The notes under the pieces were generated by a model. The model ran no database searches and was not told the origin of the DNA. It worked only from the letters and a program-made list of their open reading frames with translations. A stretch of 58,681 nucleotides of DNA from Chaetomium olivaceum. Lineage: Eukaryota; Ascomycota; Sordariomycetes; Sordariales; Chaetomiaceae. The stretch is taken from assembly GCA_039881045.1 (NCBI GenBank), contig JAYWVB010000099.1, forward strand, positions 1 to 58,681, written 5' to 3'. The position numbers were made by a program, and so were the translations under genes. This document shows positions 11,990 through 21,685 of this stretch, piece after piece (within the stretch, counting starts at the first letter, position 1; each line of letters starts with the position of its first letter).

Positions 11990-12385
11990 GATTATGGTCT
12001 TGAGAGGTAGCGGGAAGTTTGAAGTCTGGCAATATTTCTTTTGTCCGGTGTGGTTAGTTCTATTTGTGGTTTGTTGTTTCATGAAATCACCTGGTGACAT
12101 TCGACATCCATCTTCGGATGTTACGCCCTTCCTTCAAGTTCCCTGCCTTGTGGGCACGTCCAAAGTTTCCCAATGAGGGAGAGCGCGGCCCACTTCAGTG
12201 ACGTCCCGGGAACCAGGAGGCACGTGAATACGCGGCATTGTCGCACCCCCTCACGCCCTGCATTTGATTTCAGTCCTGTGCGCTTGGCGACTTAACGGGT
12301 ATTACCTCACCCTTGAACACATTTCCGTTCAAGCCGCGGCCATTATCATCCCCAGTCCCTGACAATCAAATGGTCCTGAAGTCTC
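11990..12385. other. Intergenic
   Basis: About 400 bases between tandem plus-strand genes: 3' end of the rhodopsin-domain gene and promoter of the SnoaL-like gene. No clear TATA box or other element seen. Confidence 0.4.
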
Positions 12386-13411
12386 ATGATTCACACCTGT
12401 AGTATCATCACCTGCTACATGAGCCACCGCAACGAAAGCGCAATGCCGGCGACCGCCACCGCGACTTCCAGTCCCTCGACACAGGAGGTACCAATGTCCC
12501 AAGAACCGCAGCTGGACCATGATGCCTTCGGAGAGTCTGAGCGGTATGCCAGAACGGGTATTGCCCCGCCTCCGAAGGTGGACAACCGCAGCCGTTTCAA
12601 GAGCTTTGTTGACCGTATCAATAAACGGCAGTGGGAGCTCCTGAGCGATGCGGTGCAGAGCAGAGTGGTGTACAACAAGCACGAGCTGTCGCTGTATGAG
12701 TTTGCCCAGCACTTGAAGGATGAGTTCCCCCCTAAGACCAACATCACGATGGATATCGTCGTTTCGGTCGGCGGGGACGGTATCATCGACGGGCCTGTAG
12801 GCGCTCGGTTGTGCGTCAAGACATCTATCATGGAGGGCCCATGTCTACCGTCTGCATCAAGGCAGCATCTCGAGCACGCCAGGCACATGTTTGTGTATTT
12901 CACCGAGAACAAAATCAGCCAGGTCTACGACATTTCCGACGACAGCGAGAAACGCAGTTTGGCCCGAACCATTACGTCAACACCTAGCCTACGTCCACCG
13001 CCGCCACGGTCATCGATTGACATCCGGCAGTTTTATGCCGATTACATTGCCTGCATCAACGGCGGGAGGATGGAAGAGGAACTGGGGCATTTTTGTAAAC
13101 CTTCGGGTGTCGTATGGAACGGCACACACATGACGGTCAAGAAGTACGGCGAGATGATCCAGAGCAGCCTTGACGCGATATCGGGGCTTTACTTTGACAT
13201 ACATACGTTGGTTGTGGATGAAAAACGGCAACAGTTGGCTTCTCGGATCGAGTTCACCGGAACTCCCGTGAAACCATTCGCCGGAGGACTTCCGAGCGGA
13301 CGACCGGTGGCGTTTTCCGAGCACGTCTTTTATTGGCTTGAGCAGGGGAAGATCTCTGATGTGTTGTCCATCGTCGACTGGGAAGAGTACAGGTCGCAGC
13401 TTGCTCGCTAA
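12386..13411 (+). CDS. Protein with two tandem SnoaL/NTF2-like domains
   Basis: Single exon, up to 341 residues. Two cone-shaped NTF2-like domains of the SnoaL type appear in tandem. The first covers about residues 65-180 (FKSFVDRINKRQWELL ... HMFVYFTENKISQVYDI). The second covers about 212-340 (FYADYIACINGGRMEEEL ... VFYWLEQGKISDVLSIVDW). The repeated pattern of an N-terminal helix with a small polar binding region and a final strand ending in K-I-S-x-V is clear. Single SnoaL domains act as polyketide cyclases or dehydratases, or as generic ligand-binding folds; the reaction here cannot be read from sequence. The true start may be 12386, 12419 or 12443, all in frame and all upstream of the first domain. 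The frame is intact. Confidence 0.7.
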   Translation: MIHTCSIITCYMSHRNESAMPATATATSSPSTQEVPMSQEPQLDHDAFGESERYARTGIAPPPKVDNRSRFKSFVDRINKRQWELLSDAVQSRVVYNKHELSLYEFAQHLKDEFPPKTNITMDIVVSVGGDGIIDGPVGARLCVKTSIMEGPCLPSASRQHLEHARHMFVYFTENKISQVYDISDDSEKRSLARTITSTPSLRPPPPRSSIDIRQFYADYIACINGGRMEEELGHFCKPSGVVWNGTHMTVKKYGEMIQSSLDAISGLYFDIHTLVVDEKRQQLASRIEFTGTPVKPFAGGLPSGRPVAFSEHVFYWLEQGKISDVLSIVDWEEYRSQLAR

Positions 13412-13901
13412 CTATGGACGGGGAACTGGACGGGACCTTGGAAGATGAGATACTCTCATGGTGGTTAAGTTATGCAACGATGCTCCGCAAAACCCGCCAC
13501 AACGACGACCACTAAGGTATCTTGCAATTCAAACCCCCTCCCATTGTCTGTCAACGGGTCACGCTACATCCTGCGTTATTGGCGTGTCGGTTCCGATCTC
13601 GCAAAGGGGAAGGGATTAAACACGGAATGAACGCCATAGCTGGTAGGTATATCGTGTACTTCATCGTCTCACGAATATCGAAGGGCTCAGGTGTTCAGCG
13701 ACACACAACTTGAACCCCTTGCTCCGGAATAGCATAACTCGGCACTGAATTTATTGTGTTGCTGAGAGAACGGCCAATGCTCTAAAAAAATGAACTCCCA
13801 CTGGGTATCGAAACTGGTTGCAAACGCCCTTAAATACAATATTCGTAGAATCGAATTGGAAACACACCTGCCATGCAGCCTATACGACTTCCCCGTCGAA
13901 C
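13412..13901. other. Intergenic, convergent gene ends
   Basis: About 490 bases between the convergent SnoaL-like and RhoGAP genes. No domain, repeat or RNA feature seen. Confidence 0.45.
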
Positions 13902-16036
13902 CTAGTAGGCGGCGTTACTGTCTCTGGGCGCACCTCTCGCGGCGAGATTATACTCGGATCGCTTGCGAATCAGGAACGCCAGCGCGAGCATGAAATCTGT
14001 CTCGCGACGAGCGGCCGCTGCATGCATTAGCGGCCGGATCACGCGCCCAGCTAGGCGCTCCGCTGTCATCATGTTGGCATCGGCGGCATTGGCTATATCC
14101 CCCCACAAGCCCATCAGCAGCTTGAACAAAGCGCGGGCAGGGCCATGGATACCCGTCATGGCTCCTCCCAGAAGTCGAGTCCTTGGTCTAGGCGGGTACC
14201 ACCTATTGTGGCCTGACGGGAGAGGGAGATCCAACGCTTCCCGACGGACTCGGGGATGACGGGCTTGGGCAACTCGGATAGAAACACAAGAATCAGATCG
14301 GCAGCCTCGTGGATGGTAAACCGGTTCCAATCCAAATCTTTGCCGTAATTTGTGGTAACAGAATTGAACACGTCCTTAAGTTGCGCTAGGCGCACTTGAT
14401 CGCCGCTGAGCCCGAAGATATGAGGTACTTCCAGCCCACAGTCGCGGATGTGGTAGACGCACCGGAGCACGTTTAGGGGGTATTCGCGGGTGGCGCGCGC
14501 TGAGGAGCCACTTGTACCGTGTCTGGTGCTCGCGACTCCCTTTGCGATCTGGATACTTTTGGCTAAGGAGACCCAAAAACGGCGTCTACCGGAGGTTCCG
14601 GCTCATCGTCCACGGTCTTGAGAGACGGCCGTCGCAGGCCAAATCCGCGGAAGGTTGTGGATATTTTGGAGCCACTACGACGAAGCAAACTAGAATGGTG
14701 TTCCCGCTGTGATGTGTCGGAGCTTGCGGTAGACGGGGGGGAACGGGCGAAGGGACCTCGGCTCGGGGGTTCTCCCAGACGGAATCAAGTACCGGGCCGA
14801 ACGCGCTGTTTGTGCGACTGGGCGTTCTGCTCCCAGTGCTAGATGCGTGTCCCAGGCGTGCTCGGGAAGGTCGGTCAGGGGGAGAGAGTGTGGTGGACGT
14901 GGGGGACGTTGCGGCGGTCCGTCCAAAGAGGAGTCCGAAAGACGAGGTGTTCGGGGCCAGCTCGGTGTCGGAGTAGGGCCCCGACCCATATGAACATCAC
15001 CTACGATAGGCCGTTGGGTAGAAGGTCTGGAACCCATTCTTGAGGAAGACCGGATCGGGAGAGGCGGTGCCTGCCTAGGCATTTCGCTCAGTTCGCCCAC
15101 AAAGTCGTCCATTTCCTCCTCCCAGGATCGATTAGATAGCTCGTGAGCACTGGTGGTGGTGCTGCCTGTTGTCCGGCTCGAAATGTCGGTCTCTCTGCGT
15201 CGTCGTAGCTCATATCGATGGCACTGTCGGGCGCGCCACCCATTGAAGAGGTGCGATGGGGGCGACGGCCATTGCGCTGAGGCGGCATGCTGGATCTACT
15301 TTCGGGTTGCGCCTCGGCCCGCAAAGCATCGAGGTATTGTTCGAGTCTTACCAGCGCCACACTCTGTTGCGAACTTATCTTTCGGAGGCTAGACAATTCG
15401 ATGATTTGGGCCGTCACCATGGCCAGTTCGTTGTCTTCGGCTCCTCCATCGCATCGCGTTTGGCGCTGGTTGTCTGGCAGACCACCTTCGGCCCCGCCGT
15501 TCGCCTGCGACTTCGTACTGGGAGACATGGAGTTAATTTAAAATCTCAACAACAGAAGCTGCGGCCTGCTTACAGTCCCACCAAGTCCGCCGCTAGACCC
15601 AGTACAAGCTTGTATTCGCCGAGTGTCCGTCGCAAGATGTTAACATGGTCGCGGCTCGCCAACCAACGCGACCGTTTCTCCGCCTTTGGGAGGCCTGGCC
15701 GGTTTAGCAGAGATACACAGCCCTCAAGCTCGTTAATGATGGCAAGACACGTTTCAAGTACGGCTCTCGTGTGCCCAGCTAGAGAGGCCGATAAGAAGGC
15801 CGCGTCGTATGCCAACAGGTCTAGGACGCATCGATCGGGGAGTGCAGTTCGGTAGATATGCTGTCGAAATCCGATCGCGATTCGCGTACCTCTCGCACAA
15901 ACTTGCTGATGACGAGTAGAGTTCTAGAAATGGCATCGCTCGCGGCAGAGCAGGCTGCATCGACTGGCGCATTGCTGTTGGCGCTGTCCGTCGGACGATC
16001 GTCGTGGCCGGAGCGGGAACCATGTGTCCAATCCAT
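13902..16036 (-). CDS. RhoGAP protein with fungal N-terminal helical domain, several frame breaks
   Basis: GTPase-activating protein for Rho-type GTPases. Reading from 16036: a fungal N-terminal helical domain (TLLVISKFVREVRESRSDF ... AVLETCLAIINELEGCVS ... YKLVLGLAADLVGL), an intron at 15573-15518 (GTAAGC..CCAG), a low-complexity Ser/Pro-rich middle, a probable intron at 14792-14690 (GTACTT..TCTAG, which keeps the frame), then the RhoGAP domain: DAVFG, SLAKSIQIAKG, YPLNVLRCVYHIRDC, GLEVPHIFGLSGD, and after ELPKPVIP the segment NMMTAERLAG. I do not see a standard arginine finger in its usual place (family form IFRLSG; here IFGLSG), so catalytic activity may be weak. Four breaks, near 15826, 15190-15197, 14572-14574 and 14167-14169, are each repaired by one added base. 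Read strictly it is a pseudogene; sequencing error is more likely. Confidence 0.75.
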
Positions 16037-17257
16037 CTTGCTCCCGGACCCCTTGAGGCGATGGGGAGAGGTTCGATCGTGCTAAGGGGCAGGGCAGCTG
16101 ATCGAGGATCCAAAGCGGGCGAGCTCCCGGTGAGCTGACAGAGGGTGAGAGCAAGAAACAGCTGGCCACATTGCGAGAACTTTCAGGTGGTATCACGATT
16201 TTCGCCCCGCGGCCGCACGCGCGGTCTCGGCTCAATGTTCGGTTCACTGTCCGACAAGGGTCCTGGCGTCCGGGGCAGTGGGATTCGGATGGGATCCGGG
16301 GATCCATTCCCAGGGAGTGGACGAAATGGCACTTGAATCGCTGGATAGAAAAAAATATGCTGCTCTAACTTATTGCCGGAGATAATCACACATCCGATGC
16401 TCACCAAATGGACGCCTTTTCGAGGGATTCACAGAGGTGATGTTGCGTGAATCCCTGGGCATGGACCCGACCGCCCAGTTTCCCCGCCTGCTGCCCGGGC
16501 CTCCTGGCCCCTGTTTTCCCCGCCCTGTCTCCTGAAGCTGCGGGGTGGGTGAGCCGGCTGCCGAGGAAGCAGCTGTCGAATCCGATAGGTATCTCTCTAA
16601 CTCAGGTAATGCAGTTTTAGCTTCTTAGTTAACGTTAATTAGTTAGACATGCGTTGGATCTTTTTGTTATGGCAGCCTCAAAAGTTTCGACCTTTTGACA
16701 ATCTGATGCTTTCCCCAGGATGTCCTCGAGGAGGCCCTCACACTCTCGATGCGACTTCAGTTCGAATATGGCCCCACCCCCCCCCGTTGGATCCGGTGTC
16801 AAATTCACCAATTTCGGTTCCCCACTTCAGAACTTGGGTGCTGTAACCTGGTCATCAAACAATCACCCGCCAAGGACGGCAATCCTGATGAACCAAAGGG
16901 CACGGATCTCTCAAGCATGTGGGTTGGTGGGCGCGCGATAATTTATCACTCCAATTTCCCGGTTGAGTTTGCAGATCACTCGCGCCGGCTTGTTTCATCG
17001 GTACGCCTCTTCTGGCTGGATCATGAAAAACTCTCGAGTTCCGAATTATTTCTCCATTAACCCGACTACCACAGGGTGCTGGCACCATGAGGGCCGCTCT
17101 CTCGGTAGCTTCCTGATCATGCTCTCGACGTACTGCCCGACAAGATTTCGAGGTGCATTACATCGCATACAATCGCTTTTAGCGGTAATGGTTCGGCCGA
17201 CCAAGGGACATATGGGTAGCTTACCTGCTCGCCAGCTTCATACTACAAAGCTGGTCA
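16037..17257. other. Intergenic, no gene recognised
   Basis: About 1.2 kb upstream of the RhoGAP and downstream of the methyltransferase gene. Short frames at 16649-17060 and 16963-17346 have no recognisable domain. Nothing else seen. Confidence 0.4.
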
Positions 17258-17854
17258 TTAGAGTTGTTCCCGTGGGCGTAAGAGATAACAGTAGTAGAAG
17301 ATGTCCGGATCGGTCGACTTGTGTTTTGGCGTGGGAAGTTTGCTGATGACTTCTACACGGAACAACGATTGCACATGCTCAAACCGCCACGGGGAGTAGC
17401 TTAGCGAAATCCAAAAACCACCGTCATCCAAACAACGACAGATTCCCTTTGCCATGGAAAACACGGCGTCGTCTGCACCGCATGCAATGGCATCAGCGGT
17501 ACTCTTGTCGATGACGAGCCCATACTTTTCCTCCAGCTCGAGCCGTGTGGCGTCCGCAACCACGTACTTTGTCCGCACGTTGCCAAAACGATCTTTCTCC
17601 AGTTGTTGCCCCCGCTCTAGAGCGAGGGGCTCGTAGTCGATGTTCGTGACGTCGACGAAACCGTGTTGGCGAAGGTGAGTGTGAAGATCGCTCGTCCCCG
17701 AACCCAGATGTAAAATTTTGATCGCGCCGGGGAGGTGCTCGAGGTAAGGGGAGATGGTCTCCATGAAAGTGACCGACGACGTTAGCCATTCAAAAGAGGT
17801 TTCAGAAGCAAACCGACGTTGCCAGTAACTCTGTTTCTCAAATTCGGAGGGCAT
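17258..17854 (-). CDS. Class I SAM-dependent methyltransferase, METTL13/EEF1AKMT4-like
   Basis: Complete single-exon protein of 198 residues. The N-terminus (YWQRRFASETSFEWLTS) is the signature of the METTL13/EEF1AKMT4-like group. The SAM motif I is IKILHLGSGTSDLHTHL, motif II is VDVTNIDYEPLALERG, and YGLVIDKSTADAIACG follows where the family has VIDKGTLD. The C-terminus FYYCYLLRP closes the Rossmann fold. Members methylate lysine or N-terminal groups of translation factors such as eEF1A in other organisms; the substrate here is inferred only from family. The frame is intact and the length is normal for the fungal single-domain form. Confidence 0.85.
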   Translation of the reverse strand: MPSEFEKQSYWQRRFASETSFEWLTSSVTFMETISPYLEHLPGAIKILHLGSGTSDLHTHLRQHGFVDVTNIDYEPLALERGQQLEKDRFGNVRTKYVVADATRLELEEKYGLVIDKSTADAIACGADDAVFSMAKGICRCLDDGGFWISLSYSPWRFEHVQSLFRVEVISKLPTPKHKSTDPDIFYYCYLLRPREQL

Positions 17855-19797
17855 GGTAACTACTGAGAATCCCCTTCGTTTTCTCTCATCAGCTTGCTAG
17901 CTCGGCCAACAACTGGGCCATGATTTTCTTCATTGTCCCCACGTCCGGCGAGGCCTGGGGAGTCCCCACCTGGTTGTGGGTAAGGAAGTTCGGCAAGGAT
18001 GATATTCCGCCTTCCGGAAATCAACCAACATGAGCCTGAAACTTTAGAAGTGTACTAATACCGCCCGAGATGTGATGAAAACCGGTATTTAACTACCTGC
18101 CCTGCCGTGTCTTGCTAATGATGGATGAAAAAACCGTTGGGACTATCACGTTGGTTGCTTAGGTAGGCGAGAATCTACACAGTAGAGGTAAGGTAGTTAC
18201 CCTTACCCTTGAGACCTGAATTCATTTTGCATGTTTGGCGTTGTCGGATGTGACAAGTTACCAAGGTATCGTCATGTTTCCCAAACGTATTGCAATCTTA
18301 CTACAGGCCTGTTCTCTGATCAACCCGAAACCCGTAGATACCTATGCCGCGATACAAAACTTGGGTCTTGCCTGCAAAGTTGAACCGCATATCACTTATA
18401 TACATGGGGGCTCAACAATGGCTGAACTGTGAAAGTGGCTAGATGAAAACTGTATAAGGAAGTCTCCCTTACTTTGGGATCTCTAAACCTTTGGTTTTGT
18501 GTATCATGCGGTGGCCACCTTCTGAAGCTGGCCAGTTGTGACTCATATCTCTCGCTGTTGGGTCGTCAGGAGAAGGTAAAGCTGCCTGACCAGAAGGTTA
18601 CCTACCTACCGAGCAAAGCGCAAGGAGCTCATAAGCTATATATTACCCAGATTGCAAATCCATATTGACCGTTTATACGGTATTTTTATTCCAGGTTCGG
18701 CAAAGTGGCCATGGCATAGCACGCCAGATACTTGTTGCATGAGCATCTCGGCTCAGAAGACCTGGGAATGAGGTTAGGGCACGAAGTGACATCAGGTACA
18801 TACTATTACTCGCATGCATCCCTGCACTGCACAACCCGCATTCTGCGGAGAGCTAGCTGCAGAATAGTGTGGGTAACTCTAGGTCGAACACGTCACGGGT
18901 AGCAGGCACTCGGCGGTGAAGTCGCTGAGGGGCATACGAATGAGTACCTTCTTGATCACCAGGCAACTTCAACTCTTGGCAGTTTGGAAGTTTGGTAATG
19001 CCTCAATCTGCGGTTGTCTTTGTGGTTAGGTAGGTATCATCAATTTAAGAGAGCCACAAGTACCTACCTAGCGTCAAGCAAACGGCAATCTCTTTTGCCC
19101 TTGTCGAGGCCTCCTCACTCTCCTACTTGACTATCAGCTCGAGGAGGCCGATCCCGCTTCCTCTAAATCATAGTTGCCCGACGCTGAATCAAAGTCCCGT
19201 CTCAACAGTCAAGACAGGCCGATACCTGAAATTGGAAGCGGCAGCGGCCCTAATATGCGGGGTGGTGGGGGTGTCACGCGTGTTTGGAGGGGTGGAGGGG
19301 TAGCGCCGCGTGGTGCAAGCCTGCAGGGGCCAGCATGAATCATGAGGCGCCAACTCGCGTCTCCTGTCCTGTCGCCGATTCGTCCGGACCCGCCCCAGCC
19401 TGGTGATGCCACCACAGCAAACGAAGCGGGCAGGGCGGACGTGTTACAACATGTCTGCAGAACCAGCGGTCAACGATGCCCGATCCGCGCCATGTCACAG
19501 CTTGTCAGTGATGCCCGAGAAGCGCCGGCTGTCACTTCTCCTCTTTCAGCTGGATGCGGGTTAATCATTCAACTGCAGTCTTGCGTGTTCCGGAAATGAA
19601 CCCACTAACCGCACTTAAAAGGAGAAGAGGGACGGCATTCCCAGCTGGGCAAATGTCATGTTCAGGTTCTGCTCCTCAAACCATCACCTGGCGATCTTGT
19701 GTTCTATACAGACACGAAAAAGCACACTTACACTTTTCCAAACCCTTGCCCTTAAGCAACACTACTGACAATCACAACACCCGCTCATCCCTCCAAC
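17855..19797. other. Long intergenic region with TAGGTA/TACCTA words
   Basis: About 1.9 kb. Short words such as TAGGTAGG and TACCTACC occur repeatedly (for example around 18160, 18190, 18600, 19027 and 19062), a pattern common in intergenic DNA of some Sordariomycetes. No domain-bearing open frame, RNA gene or transposon end seen. Confidence 0.4.
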
Positions 19798-20844
19798 ATG
19801 GCTGCCGTTGTCGCTGTGCCCCTGTCCGCCATCAACGGCGAGCTAGGTGGGGTACTCCCTCCGAGTGCCCTTACGCAGCACTCGCCCCGCCATGGCCGGA
19901 GCAGAGCTATGAGCATGAAGGGTAAGGGAAATCGGCAACGCGGTTATAGTGTGGTCGATGAGAGGGATGTCACCGTTGCCAAGGCGCTCATGTTCGTGGT
20001 TAAACGAGCAGTCCAGAAGGAGGAGGTCGAAGAAGACGAGGAGGGGGAGTACCTTGTGGCAGACCCGGAGGGCTGGATCAGCCTGGCCAACGTGGTATGC
20101 CCGCTCTGTGCTACACGTTTTACCACACGAGATACTGACCATGCCGCCGTCTCAGCTCGCGCATTCTCGGACTTCAGCCCTAGGCGCTACCCTCGAGGAT
20201 GTCCAACGAGTTGTTGCGACTGCGACCAAGCCCCGATTTGACTTGCGGCAGGTGTCGGCTGCAGGAGACAAAGTTGAGGAGCCGGCTTCCTGGCAAATCT
20301 CTCGCATTGCTAGCAAGGAAACTGTCACCTCGCCCATCCCGGTTGGAGACAAGCTTACTGCTGAGTCGCCCGACATCCCAGAGTTCGCCGTTTACGAGAC
20401 ATCATACCAGCGATACCCCCTTATTCTGGCATTGGGCGCCATCACTCGAGCCCCCGGAGGCAGCGAGTATCGTACATTCGTATCGGTCACCGTCGACGAC
20501 GAAGGAAACGAATCGCGCCAGAGCCCCGGAGCAGGGGAAGCTGCCGAGGTTAGCGTCTGGGTCCATTTGCCTACAGCCCTTCAGGTAGAGCCGTCTATCA
20601 CATGGTATCGAAGCGATAGCGGTACCATCATTACTGTCGACGATGTCCCGAAAGCCCTTTGGCACAAGGCAATTGCACGCCGGCCGGATATCGGCATTGT
20701 GTTTGAGGATGGTGAGACTCGTAAAGAAATTCCAGTCAACCTTCGTGGCAAGGTGCCAAGGGCAAAGCTCGCAAGGGCAAGGGGGTGGGGGTGAAGAAGG
20801 AGGAGGGTAGTGGTGATGATTCCGGAAGCGCCAGTGAGGAGTAG
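19798..20844 (+). CDS. Tpt1/KptA-like RNA 2'-phosphotransferase fold, catalytic residues replaced
   Basis: Exons 19798-20094 and from 20156; intron 20095-20155 (GTATGC, branch ACTGAC, acceptor TCAG). The order of segments follows Tpt1, the enzyme that removes the 2'-phosphate left by tRNA splicing: VAKALMFVVKRAVQKE in place of the winged-helix SKALSxxLRHxA helix, DPEGWISLANV, LEDVQRVVATATKPRFDL (family VxxNDKxRF), then AVYETSYQRYPLIL for the V-HGT-xxxxW-xI segment, and VSVWVHLPTAL, ITWYRSDSGTIIT. The canonical Arg-His is Lys-Arg and the HGT is YET, so the active site is probably lost. The frame appears to break at 20752-20753: one more G continues into a Lys/Gly- then Ser/Glu-rich tail ending at 20844, instead of stopping at 20794. 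Similarity is moderate; a distant relative is possible. Confidence 0.55.
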
Positions 20845-21685
20845 CCTCGAGTGCGCTACACCTAGGATCTTCTTCGAAGTTGACAAAGACATCCTGTGTT
20901 TGATAGAATCGGTTGTCAAATCTCGTTACAGAGATGTTAGTGGCTACCTACTTTCCTAATAAAGAGCCGAACTGAACCGCATCTTGATTCTCGCAAGCAT
21001 CATACTGTTCTTACCAGTTGACAGCTACCTTACCTTGATGTTGATTGGCCCTCCCGAGTTCTTATAGCCTAGAGACTGATTTCATCGCGCATTGGAAACC
21101 GCTACAACATGAAATAAATGGGGGACCAGGAGTGCAAGCTTGGATCTTAGGCTAAGTTCAAAAATTGTCGACAGCTTGTGTTAGGTACCCTAGGCACACA
21201 CCTTAGGTAGCATTCTCCCCTCCGAGTTATTGTATATCATTCAAGTTTACCCCGGATTCTCATAACTTACCAAGATGCTACGGTCATTTCCAACCCTTTA
21301 CCGTGGCCCTACAAAGACCGGTATCTCAGGTCCCTGGGCCTGGGTGACGGTCATCCGGGCGCCAAGGGATGACAATACGACGCTGCGCCAGACCCCGGCT
21401 CCCGCGCGTTCGGCGGACCTGAAATCTCAGCCCCAGGGTCGCCCGGATGACCAGCAAATCGAGCAACCACCAGGGGTTTTCCTCAGGGCTAGCCGTACTA
21501 GCGCTGAAGTCTCCCTCCTCCCCCTGACCACCCTGCCCCCTGCACCCTGCCCCGGCGCGCGCGCGCGCGTGTTGCGGGCCGGGCTGGTAACGGTAAGAAA
21601 CACCAAGGCCAAGCCAACCGCCGGCCATCATCAACGTCATTCTATTACTAACCACAACACATTGTCGAGATACGTCAGGAGCAGG
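20845..21685. other. Intergenic, left flank of Crypton
   Basis: About 840 bases. TAGGTACC/CCTAGG words near 21180-21212 and a (GC)n run at 21554-21567. An open frame at 21275-21685 in frame with the Crypton protein has no family similarity and was not counted as coding. The left end of the element probably lies here but I cannot place it. Confidence 0.4.

Noticed and set aside
21275..21685. In-frame N-terminal extension of the Crypton protein
   Set aside because: No similarity to Crypton N-termini; Pro/Arg-rich and containing the GC run. The ATG at 21686 fits better.
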